From Flavonifractor sp. An92 (GTDB lineage: Bacteria; Bacillota; Clostridia; Oscillospirales; Oscillospiraceae), in the NCBI RefSeq assembly GCF_002159175.1, contig NZ_NFGZ01000007.1:83356-147355 (forward strand): a DNA stretch of 64,000 bases, read 5' to 3'. The notes below the pieces were generated by a model. It saw nothing but the letters and a program-made list of their open reading frames with translations, had not been told where the DNA came from and searched no databases. Of this stretch, positions 43,313 through 52,104 are shown in pieces. The stretch's first letter is position 1; each line of letters starts with the position of its first letter. A program made the position numbers and the translations under genes.

Positions 43313-43330
43313 ATGAATGGTCCCATCTGA
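43313..43330 (+). CDS. Possible 5-residue leader peptide before the MFS gene
   Basis: ATG 43313 has AAAGGAG ten bases upstream and encodes only M-N-G-P-I before a stop. A GC-rich hairpin (43369-43374 with 43379-43384) and a second stem that hides the MFS ribosome site follow. The layout is that of translational attenuation in drug-resistance genes, but the peptide is not one I know. Confidence 0.4.
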   Translation: MNGPI

Positions 43331-43385
43331 GAACAGGCGCAGATGCAACAGATCCATACGATTTCAGGCGCCGGCGAGCCGGCGT

Positions 43386-43415
43386 TCCTTTGTTGTGCGC
43401 TTCATTCAGAAAGGA
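43386..43415 (+). promoter_or_regulatory. Hairpin sequestering the MFS ribosome site
   Basis: TCCTTT (43386-43391) can pair with AAAGGA (43410-43415), the Shine-Dalgarno sequence of the MFS gene eight bases before its ATG. Neighbouring CG bases extend the pairing with one bulge. Confidence 0.5.
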
Positions 43416-43423
43416 CGTTCCGC

Positions 43424-44575
43424 ATGAAGAAGAACCGATACATTCTCTACGGCATCGCCCTGCTGCAAGGCATGGTCTTTTACGGCCCCATTGCCACCCT
43501 GTATCGCCAGGCGCAGGGCGTCTCCGTTCTGGAGATCACCCTCATTGAGAGCATTTCTCTGGCTCTCTGCATCCTGCTGGAGGTCCCCTGGGGGGTCCTC
43601 GCCGATCGGATCGGCTACCGTAGGACCATGATTTTTTGCTCCGGGCTGTATTTTGTCTCCAAAATCGTCTTTTGGCAGGCGGACGGGTTTGGGGACTTCC
43701 TTCTGGAACGGATTCTGCTCAGCGTCGTCCTGGCCGGTTTTTCCGGCGTGGATTCCAGCATCCTGTACTTGTCCTGTCAGGGGCGGGACAGCCAGAAGGC
43801 TTTTGGCATCTACAACAGTATGAGCATGGCGGGCCTGTTGATCGCCGCCGCCGTGTTTTCCCTGCTGATACAAGACCACTATTCCCTGGCCGGATGGCTC
43901 ACGGTCATCAGCTATGGTCTGGCGGCGCTGCTCTCCTTAGGCTTGACAGAAGTAAAGGCGGCCCCGGCGGACGCGGTCCGGCCGGAGCCCTTCCGCACGG
44001 CCCTGCAAAGCACGTTTCGCAACCGGACGTTCCTGCTCTTTTTGGCGGGTGTGGCGCTCCTGTCGGAAACGCACCAGACCATTACCGTCTTTTTGAATCA
44101 GCTCCAATATACCCGCTGCGGCATGGGCAGCGCCGCCATCGGCATCTTCTATCTCGTTGCCACCCTTTTGGGCCTGCTGGGCGTGTACTCCACCGCGGTC
44201 ACCAAGCGCCTGGGAACCAAAGGTTCCCTGATCCTCTTCTGCGGCCTTGCCGCCGCTTCCTGCCTGACACTGGCCATGACCGCACAGGCGCTCCCATCGG
44301 TCCTGGGGATTCAGACGCTGCGGCTCTCCAACACCCTGTTTCAGCCCTTTCAGTTGGAGATACAAAACCGCCAGATCCAGACGGAAAACCGCGCCACCGC
44401 CCTGAGCATCCACTCCATGCTCATCAGTGGGATCGCCATCGGCACCAATTTGATCTTCGGAGCTCTGTCCGATTGGAGCTTGCCGGCAGCGTTTTTCTTC
44501 GGCGGAGGCATTTGTCTGCTGGGGCTTCTCTTCTTTCTCATTTGGTATCGCAAATCTTGCCGGGCAGCATCCTGA
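43424..44575 (+). CDS. MFS transporter (drug-efflux type)
   Basis: A 383-residue major facilitator protein with twelve transmembrane helices. Motif A is present as GVLADRIGYRRTM between helices 2 and 3. It resembles small-molecule exporters of the Mef/Bcr group more than sugar importers, but substrate is unknown. ATG 43424 has AAAGGA eight bases upstream; the longer open frame to 43343 has no ribosome site. Base composition is noticeably more AT-rich than its neighbours and it abuts a tRNA gene, so acquisition by transfer is plausible. Confidence 0.88.
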   Translation: MKKNRYILYGIALLQGMVFYGPIATLYRQAQGVSVLEITLIESISLALCILLEVPWGVLADRIGYRRTMIFCSGLYFVSKIVFWQADGFGDFLLERILLSVVLAGFSGVDSSILYLSCQGRDSQKAFGIYNSMSMAGLLIAAAVFSLLIQDHYSLAGWLTVISYGLAALLSLGLTEVKAAPADAVRPEPFRTALQSTFRNRTFLLFLAGVALLSETHQTITVFLNQLQYTRCGMGSAAIGIFYLVATLLGLLGVYSTAVTKRLGTKGSLILFCGLAAASCLTLAMTAQALPSVLGIQTLRLSNTLFQPFQLEIQNRQIQTENRATALSIHSMLISGIAIGTNLIFGALSDWSLPAAFFFGGGICLLGLLFFLIWYRKSCRAAS

Positions 44576-44599
44576 TGCCGGTCCCTCGGAAAGGTTGAA

Positions 44600-44646
44600 A
44601 AGCTGGCCCTCCCAAGCCAATCGCTTGAGAGGGCTAGCTTGTTTTT
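44600..44646 (+). terminator. Terminator of the MFS gene
   Basis: A 12-bp stem with one G-U pair (44600-44611 with 44629-44640) followed by GTTTTT. Confidence 0.88.
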
Positions 44647-44673
44647 CGTTCCATAAGGCCCACATAAGGAAAA

Positions 44674-44706
44674 AGCTCGCCGCAAGCATTTCGCTTGCGG
44701 CGAGCT
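44674..44706 (-). terminator. Terminator of tRNA-Leu
   Basis: A perfect 14-bp stem (44674-44687 with 44693-44706) with a minus-strand CTTTTTC tail, directly downstream of the tRNA. Confidence 0.88.
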
Positions 44707-44792
44707 GGTGCCGGTAGTCGGACTCGAACCGACACGATGTCGCCACCAACGGATTTTGAGTCCGTCACGTCTACCAATTCCATCATACCGGC
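44706..44792 (-). tRNA. tRNA-Leu (anticodon CAA)
   Basis: The minus strand folds into a class II tRNA with encoded CCA (44706-44708). Acceptor GCCGGTA pairs with TACCGGC, the anticodon loop CTCAAAA gives CAA (reads UUG), a long variable arm is present, and the T arm contains GGTTCGAGTCC. All stems are complete. Confidence 0.97.
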
Positions 44793-44892
44793 ATGGCTTC
44801 CCTACGACTAGTAAGATATTATACACGAAAACCACCCCCTTGGCAAGATGGCAATCGCAAGATTTCTCACTTGTTTTCCTCCCCGGAACGCC

Positions 44893-44921
44893 TTGACGGT
44901 CTATTTGATCCATGTCATAAT
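44893..44921 (+). promoter_or_regulatory. Promoter of the CDF gene
   Basis: TTGACG (44893-44898) and CATAAT (44916-44921), 17 bp apart, 34 bp before the start codon. Confidence 0.65.
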
Positions 44922-44954
44922 AGAATGATTACACTAATCTTTGGAAGTGAGTTT

Positions 44955-46124
44955 ATGACAGAATTCTTAGTCCGCCATTTTGTCCGGAACGGAGACCAGA
45001 CCGACGACCCCCAGGTGCGGGAGCGGTACGGCCTGCTCTCCGGCATCGTGGGCATCCTCCTGAACCTCTTTCTCTCCGCCAGCAAGTTCCTGGCCGGCAC
45101 GGTGACCGGCTCCATCTCCATCACCGCCGACGCCTTCAACAACCTCTCCGACGCCGGGTCCTCGGTGGTGACCCTGGTGGGCTTCCGCCTGGCCGGGCAG
45201 AAGGCCGACAAGGACCACCCCTTCGGCCACGGCCGCATGGAGTACCTGGCGGGCCTGCTGGTCTCCCTCCTCATCCTCATGGTGGGCTTCGAGCTGGCCA
45301 AGTCCTCGGTGGAGAAGATCCTCCACCCCTCGGCGGTGGAGTTCTCAGTCCTCTCCTCCGCCATTCTCCTGCTCTCCGTGGCCGTCAAGCTGTGGATGAG
45401 CGTCTTTAACCGCAGCCTCTCCAAGCGCATCCGCTCGGCGGCCATGGCCGCCACCGCCACCGACTCCCTCTCCGACGCGGTGGCCACCTTTGTGCTGTTC
45501 CTGGGCCTGCTGGCCGGCCACTTCTTCTCCCTGCCCCTGGACGGCTGGCTGGGTCTGGCCGTGGCGGTGTTCATCCTGCGGGCCGGCTGGGGCGCTGCCA
45601 AGGACACCATCGATCCCCTGCTGGGCCAGACGCCCGACCCCGAGCTGGTACATTCCATCCAGGACACCGTTCTCTCCCACCCCCAGATCACCGGCATCCA
45701 TGACCTGGTCATCCACGACTACGGCCCCGGCCGGGCCATGATGTCCTTCCACGCCGAGGTGCCCGTGGACGCCAACATCCTGGAGGCCCACGACATCATC
45801 GACCATGTGGAGCGGGAGCTGATGGAGAAATACCACATCCTCACCTCCATCCATATGGACCCCATCGCCACCGATGACGAGCAGGTCAATCGCCGCCGGA
45901 CCATGGTGGAGCGCCTGGTGAAAGAGGTGGAGCCCCGCTGCACCATCCACGACTTCCGCATGACCGGCGGCCCCCACCACACCAACCTGATCTTCGACGT
46001 GGTGGCTCCCCACAACTGCCACCTCAGCGACAGCGACCTGCGCCAGGCCATCGCCCAGCGCATCCAGGCCGAGGACCCCACCTGCTTCGCCGTCATCCAG
46101 GTGGACCATCTCTTTGTGGAATAA
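44955..46124 (+). CDS. Cation diffusion facilitator (CDF) metal exporter
   Basis: A 389-residue CDF transporter that exports Zn(II), Mn(II) or Fe(II) in exchange for protons. Six transmembrane helices include the metal-site motifs ADAFNNLSDAG in helix 2 and ATATDSLSDA in helix 5; DHPFGHGRMEY follows helix 2. The cytosolic C-terminal ferredoxin-like domain has extra His/Asp residues, and the chain is about 90 residues longer than minimal CDFs, as in MntE/FieF-like double-tail forms. The start is ATG 44955 with GGAAGTGAG upstream. Confidence 0.94.
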   Translation: MTEFLVRHFVRNGDQTDDPQVRERYGLLSGIVGILLNLFLSASKFLAGTVTGSISITADAFNNLSDAGSSVVTLVGFRLAGQKADKDHPFGHGRMEYLAGLLVSLLILMVGFELAKSSVEKILHPSAVEFSVLSSAILLLSVAVKLWMSVFNRSLSKRIRSAAMAATATDSLSDAVATFVLFLGLLAGHFFSLPLDGWLGLAVAVFILRAGWGAAKDTIDPLLGQTPDPELVHSIQDTVLSHPQITGIHDLVIHDYGPGRAMMSFHAEVPVDANILEAHDIIDHVERELMEKYHILTSIHMDPIATDDEQVNRRRTMVERLVKEVEPRCTIHDFRMTGGPHHTNLIFDVVAPHNCHLSDSDLRQAIAQRIQAEDPTCFAVIQVDHLFVE

Positions 46125-46213
46125 TCCGTTTTTTACAGAAAATTCACCCTCCCCGCCGCCAGTTGCGGTACAATGTGACTGAGCGAGACCGCCCATAGAA
46201 AGGAAGGAATTCC

Positions 46214-46909
46214 ATGGCACGCAAGATTCTGATCGTCGAGGACGAGAACAACATCGCCGAGCTCCTCCACCTCTATCTGGAGAAGGAGGGCTTCGAGACC
46301 GCCGTGGCCGGCGACGGCGGCAAGGGGGTGGAGCTCTTCCGCTCCTTCCACCCGGACCTGGTGCTGCTGGACATCATGCTCCCCGTCATGGACGGCTGGT
46401 CGGTTCTGAAGAAGATCCGGGAGCACGACAAGACCCCCGTCATCATGCTCACCGCCAAGGGCGAGACCGACGACAAGGTCAACGGCCTGGAGATGGGCGC
46501 CGACGACTACATCGTAAAGCCCTTTGAGATGAAGGAAGTGCTGGCCCGCATCCACGCCGTCCTCCGCCGCTTCGGCGCCGAGGAGGAGGGCTCCACCGAG
46601 AAAAAGCTCTCCTTCGACAAGCTGACCATCAACCTGGACTCCTACGAGCTGCTGGTGGACGGCAAGCGGGTGGATACGCCCCCCAAGGAGCTGGAGCTCC
46701 TCTTCCACCTGGCCTCCGCCCCTAACCGGGTCTTTACCCGCAACCAGCTGCTGGACGAGGTGTGGGGCTTTGACTACTTCGGCGACTCCCGCACCGTGGA
46801 CGTACACATCAAGCGCCTGCGCGAAAAGCTGGAGGGAGTCAGCGACCAGTGGAGCCTCAAGACCGTGTGGGGCGTGGGGTATAAATTTGAGGTCGTGAAC
46901 AACGGATGA
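46214..46909 (+). CDS. OmpR/PhoB-type response regulator
   Basis: A 231-residue response regulator: receiver with VEDE (8-11), phospho-acceptor Asp53 (LLDIMLP), LTAKG and VKPF; C-terminal OmpR winged helix (SRTVDVHIKRLREKL). AAAGGAAGG precedes the ATG. It is coupled to a sensor kinase and an HtrA protease gene, an arrangement like CssRS/HtrA or PhoPR-type envelope stress systems. Confidence 0.96.
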   Translation: MARKILIVEDENNIAELLHLYLEKEGFETAVAGDGGKGVELFRSFHPDLVLLDIMLPVMDGWSVLKKIREHDKTPVIMLTAKGETDDKVNGLEMGADDYIVKPFEMKEVLARIHAVLRRFGAEEEGSTEKKLSFDKLTINLDSYELLVDGKRVDTPPKELELLFHLASAPNRVFTRNQLLDEVWGFDYFGDSRTVDVHIKRLREKLEGVSDQWSLKTVWGVGYKFEVVNNG

Positions 46910-48339
46910 AGAGCTTTTATCAGCGCCAGTTCATGCTCATGGCGGGGATGGTTCTCCTCTCCTTCGCCCTGCTGGGCTCGGCCTTCATCACCCTGTCCTA
47001 CCAGTACACCATCCAGGACAAACGGGACTCCATGGAGCGCAACGCGGAGTTCATCTCCGAGTTCACCAGCGCCGTGCAGAGCAGCGGCCTGAGCCTGATG
47101 GACGCCTCCTATCAGGCCTATGTCAGCTCCATCTCCCGCATCTCCGACGCCTACGTCATCATCTGCCGCCCCAACGGGCGGGTCATCCTGGCCAGTGAGG
47201 GCGCCTTCCAGGAGGGCACCGCCGCCCCCACTATCCCCGCACAGATCTGCCAGGAGCTGGAGGCCAACGGCGATTACAGCGGCATGACCAACCTGGGCGG
47301 CCTCTTCCCGGAGCAGCGCTATGTGGCCGGACGCACTGTCAGCATCAGCGACTTCACCGGCCAGAGCTATGAGTCCAACCTAGTCTTTGTGGCCGCCGAC
47401 ACCTCCAGCATCACCGAGCTGTGGCGGGCCGTGGCCACCATCTACTTCACCACCGCCGTGGTGGTGCTCCTCATCGCCTTCATCAGCAGCTCCCTCACCT
47501 CCATGCACCAGACCCGGCCCCTGAAGCAGATCGCCGATGTGGCCCGGAAATTCGGCCACGGCGAATTGGACGCCCGGGTCACCGGCTGCGAGAACCGGCA
47601 GGACGAGGTGGGCGAGCTGGCCGAGGCCTTCAACGCCATGGCCGACTCGTTAGCCAAGGCTGAGGCCAAGCGCAGCGAGTTCATCGCCAACGTCTCCCAC
47701 GAGCTGAAAACGCCCATGACCACCATCGCAGGCTTTGCCGATGGCATTCTGGACGGCACCATCCCCCCCGAGCGGGAGAAGGAGTACCTGAAAACCATCT
47801 CCACCGAGACCCGGCGGCTCTCCCGCCTGGTGCGGCAGATGCTGGACCTGTCCCGGATGCAGTCCAGCGAGAATGTCACCGCCCAGGAGCCCTTCGACGC
47901 CGTGGAGGTCATGTTGCGAGTGCTGGTGAGCCTGGAGCCCAAGATCAACGCCCGGCACCTGGACGTGAACACCGACCTGCCCGACGGCAGCGTCATGGTG
48001 TGGGGCGACCCCGACGCCATTACCCAGGTGTGCTACAACCTCCTGGACAACGCCATCAAATTCTCCACCGAGGGGAGCACCATCGGCATCACGGTGGTCA
48101 CCAAGGCGGGCAAGGCCCGCATCTCGGTGCGCAACACCGGCGAGACCATCCCGCCGGAGGAGCTGCCCTTGCTCTTCGACCGCTTCCACAAGACCGACCG
48201 GTCCCGCAGTGAGGACCGGGACGGCGTGGGTCTGGGCCTGTATATCGTCAAAAGCATCCTGGGCAGCCACAAGGAAAACATCACCGTGACCAGCGAGGAC
48301 GGCGTGACCGAGTTCACCTTCACCCTGACGCTGGCCTGA
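46906..48339 (+). CDS. Sensor histidine kinase
   Basis: A 477-residue kinase with two transmembrane helices (about 8-30 and 178-200), an extracytoplasmic domain between them, then HAMP (residues about 200-252), H-box ANVSHELKTPMTT with His265, N-box LLDNAIKFS and G-boxes DGVGLGLYIV. Its ATG overlaps the regulator stop (ATGA), so they are coupled. The adjacent HtrA-type protease suggests that it senses envelope protein stress; this is inference. Confidence 0.95.
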   Translation: MKSFYQRQFMLMAGMVLLSFALLGSAFITLSYQYTIQDKRDSMERNAEFISEFTSAVQSSGLSLMDASYQAYVSSISRISDAYVIICRPNGRVILASEGAFQEGTAAPTIPAQICQELEANGDYSGMTNLGGLFPEQRYVAGRTVSISDFTGQSYESNLVFVAADTSSITELWRAVATIYFTTAVVVLLIAFISSSLTSMHQTRPLKQIADVARKFGHGELDARVTGCENRQDEVGELAEAFNAMADSLAKAEAKRSEFIANVSHELKTPMTTIAGFADGILDGTIPPEREKEYLKTISTETRRLSRLVRQMLDLSRMQSSENVTAQEPFDAVEVMLRVLVSLEPKINARHLDVNTDLPDGSVMVWGDPDAITQVCYNLLDNAIKFSTEGSTIGITVVTKAGKARISVRNTGETIPPEELPLLFDRFHKTDRSRSEDRDGVGLGLYIVKSILGSHKENITVTSEDGVTEFTFTLTLA

Positions 48340-48353
48340 GGGGAGCAAGCCGT

Positions 48354-49649
48354 ATGTACAGCTATTTCTATGACCGGACCGACCGCACCCCCACCGCGCT
48401 CCCGCCCGCCGGGACCCGCAGCTATGCCCCCCAGACCGGCCGCCGCGCCCGCCGGAAACGGGCCGGCCGCCGTCCGGGCATGGGGCGGGCCATCCGCCGG
48501 CTGTGCGGCTTTCTGGTGGTGATCGGGTGCGTCAGCGCGGCGTTCCTCTGGTCCGGCCGTCTGGAAGAGCAGTTTGCGCTGGCCTTCGGCTTCGCTGGCC
48601 CCTCCTACTGGGAGGACGGCGGCTGGGGCGAGCTGGACTTGCCTGCCCCCTCCTCCTCTGTCACGATGGAGCGGGCTCCCACCGGCGACGGCACCACCCT
48701 CACCCTGCTGGGCGAACCGGACGGCGGCGCCCTCACCCGGCAGGAGATCTATACCAAGTGCCTGCCCTCCATCGTCAGCATCCAGGGGGACAGCGCCACG
48801 GTGAGCTCCCAGGGCACCGGCATCGTCATGACCAGTGACGGCTATATCATCACCAACCACCACGTCATCGATGGCGCGGTGGAGGTCTCGGTGACCCTGC
48901 TGGACGGCTCGGCCAGCTACAAGGCCCGGCTGGTGGGCAGCGACACCGCCACCGACCTGGCGGTACTGAAGGTGGAGGCCGAGGGACTCACCGCCGCGGA
49001 ATTCGGAGACTCCTCCCTGCTCCAGGTGGGCGATCTGGCCCTGGCCGTGGGCAATCCCTTGGGCGAACAGCTCCCCGGCACCATGACCGACGGCATCATC
49101 TCCTACATCGACCGCAGCGTCAACGTGGACGGCTACGACATGCAGCTCATCCAGACCAGCGCCGCCCTCAACTCGGGCAACTCCGGCGGCGCCCTCCTCA
49201 ACGAGTACGGCCAGGTGGTGGGCGTCACCACCCTGAAAATGAGCTCTGACTGGGACACCATCGAGGCCCTGGGCTTCGCCATCCCCACCGCCACCGTCAA
49301 GACCATCGTGGATGACCTCATCGCCCACGGCTATGTCACCGGCCGCCCCACCATCGGCGTCACGGTGTGCACCATCTCCGCTCTCCCGAAGGACGAGGGA
49401 GACGACAAGCCCATCGAGGGCCTGTATGTGCTCTCGGTGGAGGAGGCCTCCGACGCCTGGAAGCAGGGCCTGCGGGAGGGGGACATCCTCCTCCGGGCCA
49501 ACGGCCAGATGCTCCTGGAGATCGAAGATCTGAACGATCAAAAGACCGGACTTCAGGCGGGGGACACCATCTCCCTCACCGTCTGGCGGGACGGGGAGAC
49601 CTTCGAGGTAGACGTGGCCCTGGTGGAGCAGTATCTGCTGGAGTCATAA
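48354..49649 (+). CDS. Membrane-anchored HtrA/DegP-type serine protease
   Basis: A 431-residue S1C protease. A basic N-terminal tail is followed by one transmembrane anchor (about 50-66), so the body is extracellular. The trypsin-like domain holds the triad His170 (TNHHVID), Asp201 (TDLAVL) and Ser277 (GNSGGAL). One PDZ domain (about 340-425) selects substrates. It degrades misfolded exported proteins. It follows the kinase gene by 14 bp and ends the three-gene operon. A weak imperfect hairpin follows the stop. Confidence 0.95.
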   Translation: MYSYFYDRTDRTPTALPPAGTRSYAPQTGRRARRKRAGRRPGMGRAIRRLCGFLVVIGCVSAAFLWSGRLEEQFALAFGFAGPSYWEDGGWGELDLPAPSSSVTMERAPTGDGTTLTLLGEPDGGALTRQEIYTKCLPSIVSIQGDSATVSSQGTGIVMTSDGYIITNHHVIDGAVEVSVTLLDGSASYKARLVGSDTATDLAVLKVEAEGLTAAEFGDSSLLQVGDLALAVGNPLGEQLPGTMTDGIISYIDRSVNVDGYDMQLIQTSAALNSGNSGGALLNEYGQVVGVTTLKMSSDWDTIEALGFAIPTATVKTIVDDLIAHGYVTGRPTIGVTVCTISALPKDEGDDKPIEGLYVLSVEEASDAWKQGLREGDILLRANGQMLLEIEDLNDQKTGLQAGDTISLTVWRDGETFEVDVALVEQYLLES

Positions 49650-49654
49650 AAAAA

Positions 49655-49679
49655 GGAGCGCCCTCCCGCGGAGAGCGCC
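49655..49679 (+). terminator. Weak hairpin after the HtrA gene
   Basis: An imperfect stem of about 8 positions with one mismatch and no T run downstream. The following 145 bp hold a possible TTGGCC-17-TAGCAT promoter for the amidohydrolase and nothing else recognisable. Confidence 0.3.
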
Positions 49680-49825
49680 CAAAGTCGATAAGAGAGAATG
49701 GAATGGGAACTTACTCACGAAGTTCCGCACGCGGGATCGGACCAATTGGCCGAGCTGCAAGAATAGAATAGCATCACTTCCAATTATTGTCAATTAGAAC
49801 TTTTGTCGAAAGGTAGAATCCGACT

Positions 49826-50980
49826 ATGCTCATCTACAACGGGACCGTCCACCCCATGGACGCTCCGCTCCTGCCCCTGGGCTTTGTGCGCCTGGAGGGG
49901 GGCAAAGTGGCCGAAGTGGGCCCCATGGACCGCTGCCCCGCCCCCGGCCCCGACGATCTGGACGCGGCGGGCGGCCACATCCTCCCCGGCTTTGTGGACG
50001 CCCACTGTCACCTGGGGATGTTCGGCAACGCCGTAGGCTTTGAGGCCGATGACGGCAACGAGGCCACCGACCCCTGCACTCCCCACCTGCGGGCCCTGGA
50101 CGCGGTGAATCCCCAGGACCGCTGCTTTGAGGAGGCCCGGCAGGGCGGCGTGACCACCGTTCTCACCGGCCCGGGCAGCGCCAACCCCATCGCCGGGCAG
50201 TTCGTGGCCCTCAAGACCAACGGCCGCTGGGTGGACGAGGCGGTGGTGAAGGCCCCCGCCGCCATGAAGTTCGCCCTGGGCGAGAATCCCAAGTCAGTGT
50301 ACAACGACCGCAAGGAGACCCCCATCACCCGCATGGCCACCGCCGCCATCATCCGGGAAAATCTGGCCAAGGCCCAGGAGTACCAGGACAAGAACGCCAA
50401 GGCCGATGAGGACCCGGACACCGACGCCCCCGACTTGGACGTGCGTCTGGAGGCTCTGATGCCGGTGGTGATGCACACCCTCCCCGCCCATTTCCACGCC
50501 CACCGGGCCGACGACATCGCCACTGCGGTGCGCATCGCCAGGGAGTTCGGCCTGAACTATGTGATCGTCCACGGCACCGAGGGCCATCTGGTGGCCGACC
50601 TCCTGGCCAAAGAGGGCGTGGGGGTCATCACCGGGCCCTGTCTGGGGGACCGGAGCAAGCCGGAGCTGGCCAACATGACCCTGGAAAACCCCGCCCTGCT
50701 GGCCAAGGCCGGCGTGAAGATCGCCATCTGCACCGACCACCCCGAAACCCCCATCCAGTACCTCCCCCTGTGCGCCGCTATGGCGGTGAAAGCCGGTCTG
50801 GACGAGGAGACCGCTCTGGCCGCCATCACCTCCACCGCCGCCGAGCTGGGCGGGATCGACCACCGGGTGGGCTCCCTCACCCCTGGCAAGGACGCCGATG
50901 TGGTGGTCACCTCCGGCCACCCCCTGGACTGGAAGAGCCGGGTGGAGGCTGTATTCATCAACGGAAACCGGGTGGTCTGA
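49826..50980 (+). CDS. Amidohydrolase family protein
   Basis: A 384-residue metal-dependent amidohydrolase. The first metal motif is FVDAHCHLG. Later ligands are VVMHTLPAHFHAH and VIVHGTEGH, and the catalytic Asp is in ICTDHPETP. The small beta-sandwich domain is split between the first 60 and last 50 residues (LTPGKDADVVV). It groups with imidazolonepropionase-like amidohydrolases rather than dihydroorotase; the substrate is unknown. A single-gene unit. Confidence 0.9.
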   Translation: MLIYNGTVHPMDAPLLPLGFVRLEGGKVAEVGPMDRCPAPGPDDLDAAGGHILPGFVDAHCHLGMFGNAVGFEADDGNEATDPCTPHLRALDAVNPQDRCFEEARQGGVTTVLTGPGSANPIAGQFVALKTNGRWVDEAVVKAPAAMKFALGENPKSVYNDRKETPITRMATAAIIRENLAKAQEYQDKNAKADEDPDTDAPDLDVRLEALMPVVMHTLPAHFHAHRADDIATAVRIAREFGLNYVIVHGTEGHLVADLLAKEGVGVITGPCLGDRSKPELANMTLENPALLAKAGVKIAICTDHPETPIQYLPLCAAMAVKAGLDEETALAAITSTAAELGGIDHRVGSLTPGKDADVVVTSGHPLDWKSRVEAVFINGNRVV

Positions 50981-51020
50981 GAAAATTTCATTTAGCTCTG
51001 GTAATTTCTCTGGGATGTGG

Positions 51021-51026
51021 TATAAT
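51021..51026 (+). promoter_or_regulatory. Promoter of hpf
   Basis: A perfect TATAAT at 51021-51026 preceded by TGTGG, about 100 bp before the start. No good -35 is seen. A GCCCTC-TTCG-GAGGGC hairpin lies just before the hpf ribosome site. Confidence 0.5.
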
Positions 51027-51123
51027 TCATACAAGGAACCTTCTATTTCAGGTTCCGGGTTGTGGCAATTTTGCCCATGCAACGAGAATGGCCCTCTTCG
51101 GAGGGCGGAAGGAGCTGACATCT

Positions 51124-51666
51124 ATGAAGTTCGTGTTTACCGACAAGAAGGTCAACCTCCCCAACAAGGTCCACGCCTATGCTGAGAAGAAAGTGGGCAA
51201 GCTGGACCGCTATTTCAAGGCGGATGCGGAGGCTGCCATTGTCTTTAGTGTTGAAAAGGGCCGCAACAATGTCGAGCTGACGGTCCGCTCCGGCAGCACC
51301 ATCATCCGTGTGGCCGAGAGCACTTCCGATATGTTCGCCACCATCGACGCGGCGGTCACCTCCGTGGAGCGCCAGCTCCGCAAGAACAAGGCCCGCCTGG
51401 AGAAGCGCCTGCGCCAGGACGCCTTCGTCCGCTCGGTGGAGGACGAGGTCTCCTCCTTCGCCCCCGAGGTGGAAGAGGACGAGTTCCAGATCGTCCGCAC
51501 CAAGAAGTTCCCCATCAAGCCCATGACCGTGGAAGAGGCGGTGCTCCAGATGAACCTGGTGGACCACACCTTCTTCGCCTTCAAGGACGTGGACAACGAC
51601 GGGGCCTTCTCCGTGGTGTATAAGCGCAACGACGGCGGCTACGGCCTCATCGAGGACGCCGAATAA
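51124..51666 (+). CDS. hpf: Long-form ribosome hibernation promoting factor
   Basis: A 180-residue long HPF that dimerises ribosomes to 100S particles in stationary phase. The N-terminal HPF/RaiA domain binds the decoding site (about 1-95), and the C-terminal domain (KKFPIKPMTVEEAVLQMNL region) drives dimerisation. The start is ATG 51124 behind GGAAGGAG. A strong terminator follows. It is a stand-alone gene. Confidence 0.97.
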   Translation: MKFVFTDKKVNLPNKVHAYAEKKVGKLDRYFKADAEAAIVFSVEKGRNNVELTVRSGSTIIRVAESTSDMFATIDAAVTSVERQLRKNKARLEKRLRQDAFVRSVEDEVSSFAPEVEEDEFQIVRTKKFPIKPMTVEEAVLQMNLVDHTFFAFKDVDNDGAFSVVYKRNDGGYGLIEDAE

Positions 51667-51676
51667 GCGACATAGC

Positions 51677-51715
51677 TCCGGCCCCCTGGGAATCTTCCCG
51701 GGGGGCCGGATTTTT
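51677..51715 (+). terminator. Terminator of hpf
   Basis: A 10-bp stem (51677-51686 with 51701-51710) extended by GGG/CCC, followed by TTTTT. Confidence 0.92.
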
Positions 51716-51780
51716 GCTTCCGGGGTATTCCCGGAGATTTTGTCCTCGCCGGATGGGCCGCCTGCTCGGCGGGAGCCCGA

Positions 51781-52063
51781 TTTCTTTTCGCGGAAAAGAA
51801 ACCGGGGAAAGAAAAGGCGGAGAGGGGAACTTCTCGTTCCCCTCTCCACTCCCCTCCAAAAGGGCGGCCTTTTATGGGGCCGCCCCATATTGGCAGGGTA
51901 CAACGCTTTCCGGATAGGCAGAAAGCCCGGAATTGGCCATGCCAGGTTAAGGAAATATCTGCGCAGCCGGATGAAGGCCGGGATGCGTTTTGGGGGAGTC
52001 CAGAGGGGGGTATCCCCCCTCTGGGCTTTCTTTCCCACCGCTTTCTTCGCAAAGAAAGCGGTG
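51781..52063. repeat. Palindrome-dense intergenic block
   Basis: The 390-bp gap between hpf and the anti-sigma gene has no credible gene. It holds five strong hairpins: 9 bp (51781-51789/51793-51801), 11 bp (51820-51830/51836-51846), 8 bp (51862-51869/51878-51885), 11 bp with loop TAT (52000-52010/52014-52024) and 12 bp (52036-52047/52052-52063). It looks like a composite of dispersed intergenic repeats; no second copy was noticed in this window. Confidence 0.6.
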
Positions 52064-52104
52064 CCCTGTCCGGGCAGGACGCCCGTGCGGCGAGCACATC
52101 TCCC

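Noticed and set aside
49826..50980. Dihydroorotase
   Set aside because: The metal motif fits amidohydrolases generally, but the His pattern and the later HAHRADD region match imidazolonepropionase-like proteins better, and no pyrimidine genes are nearby.
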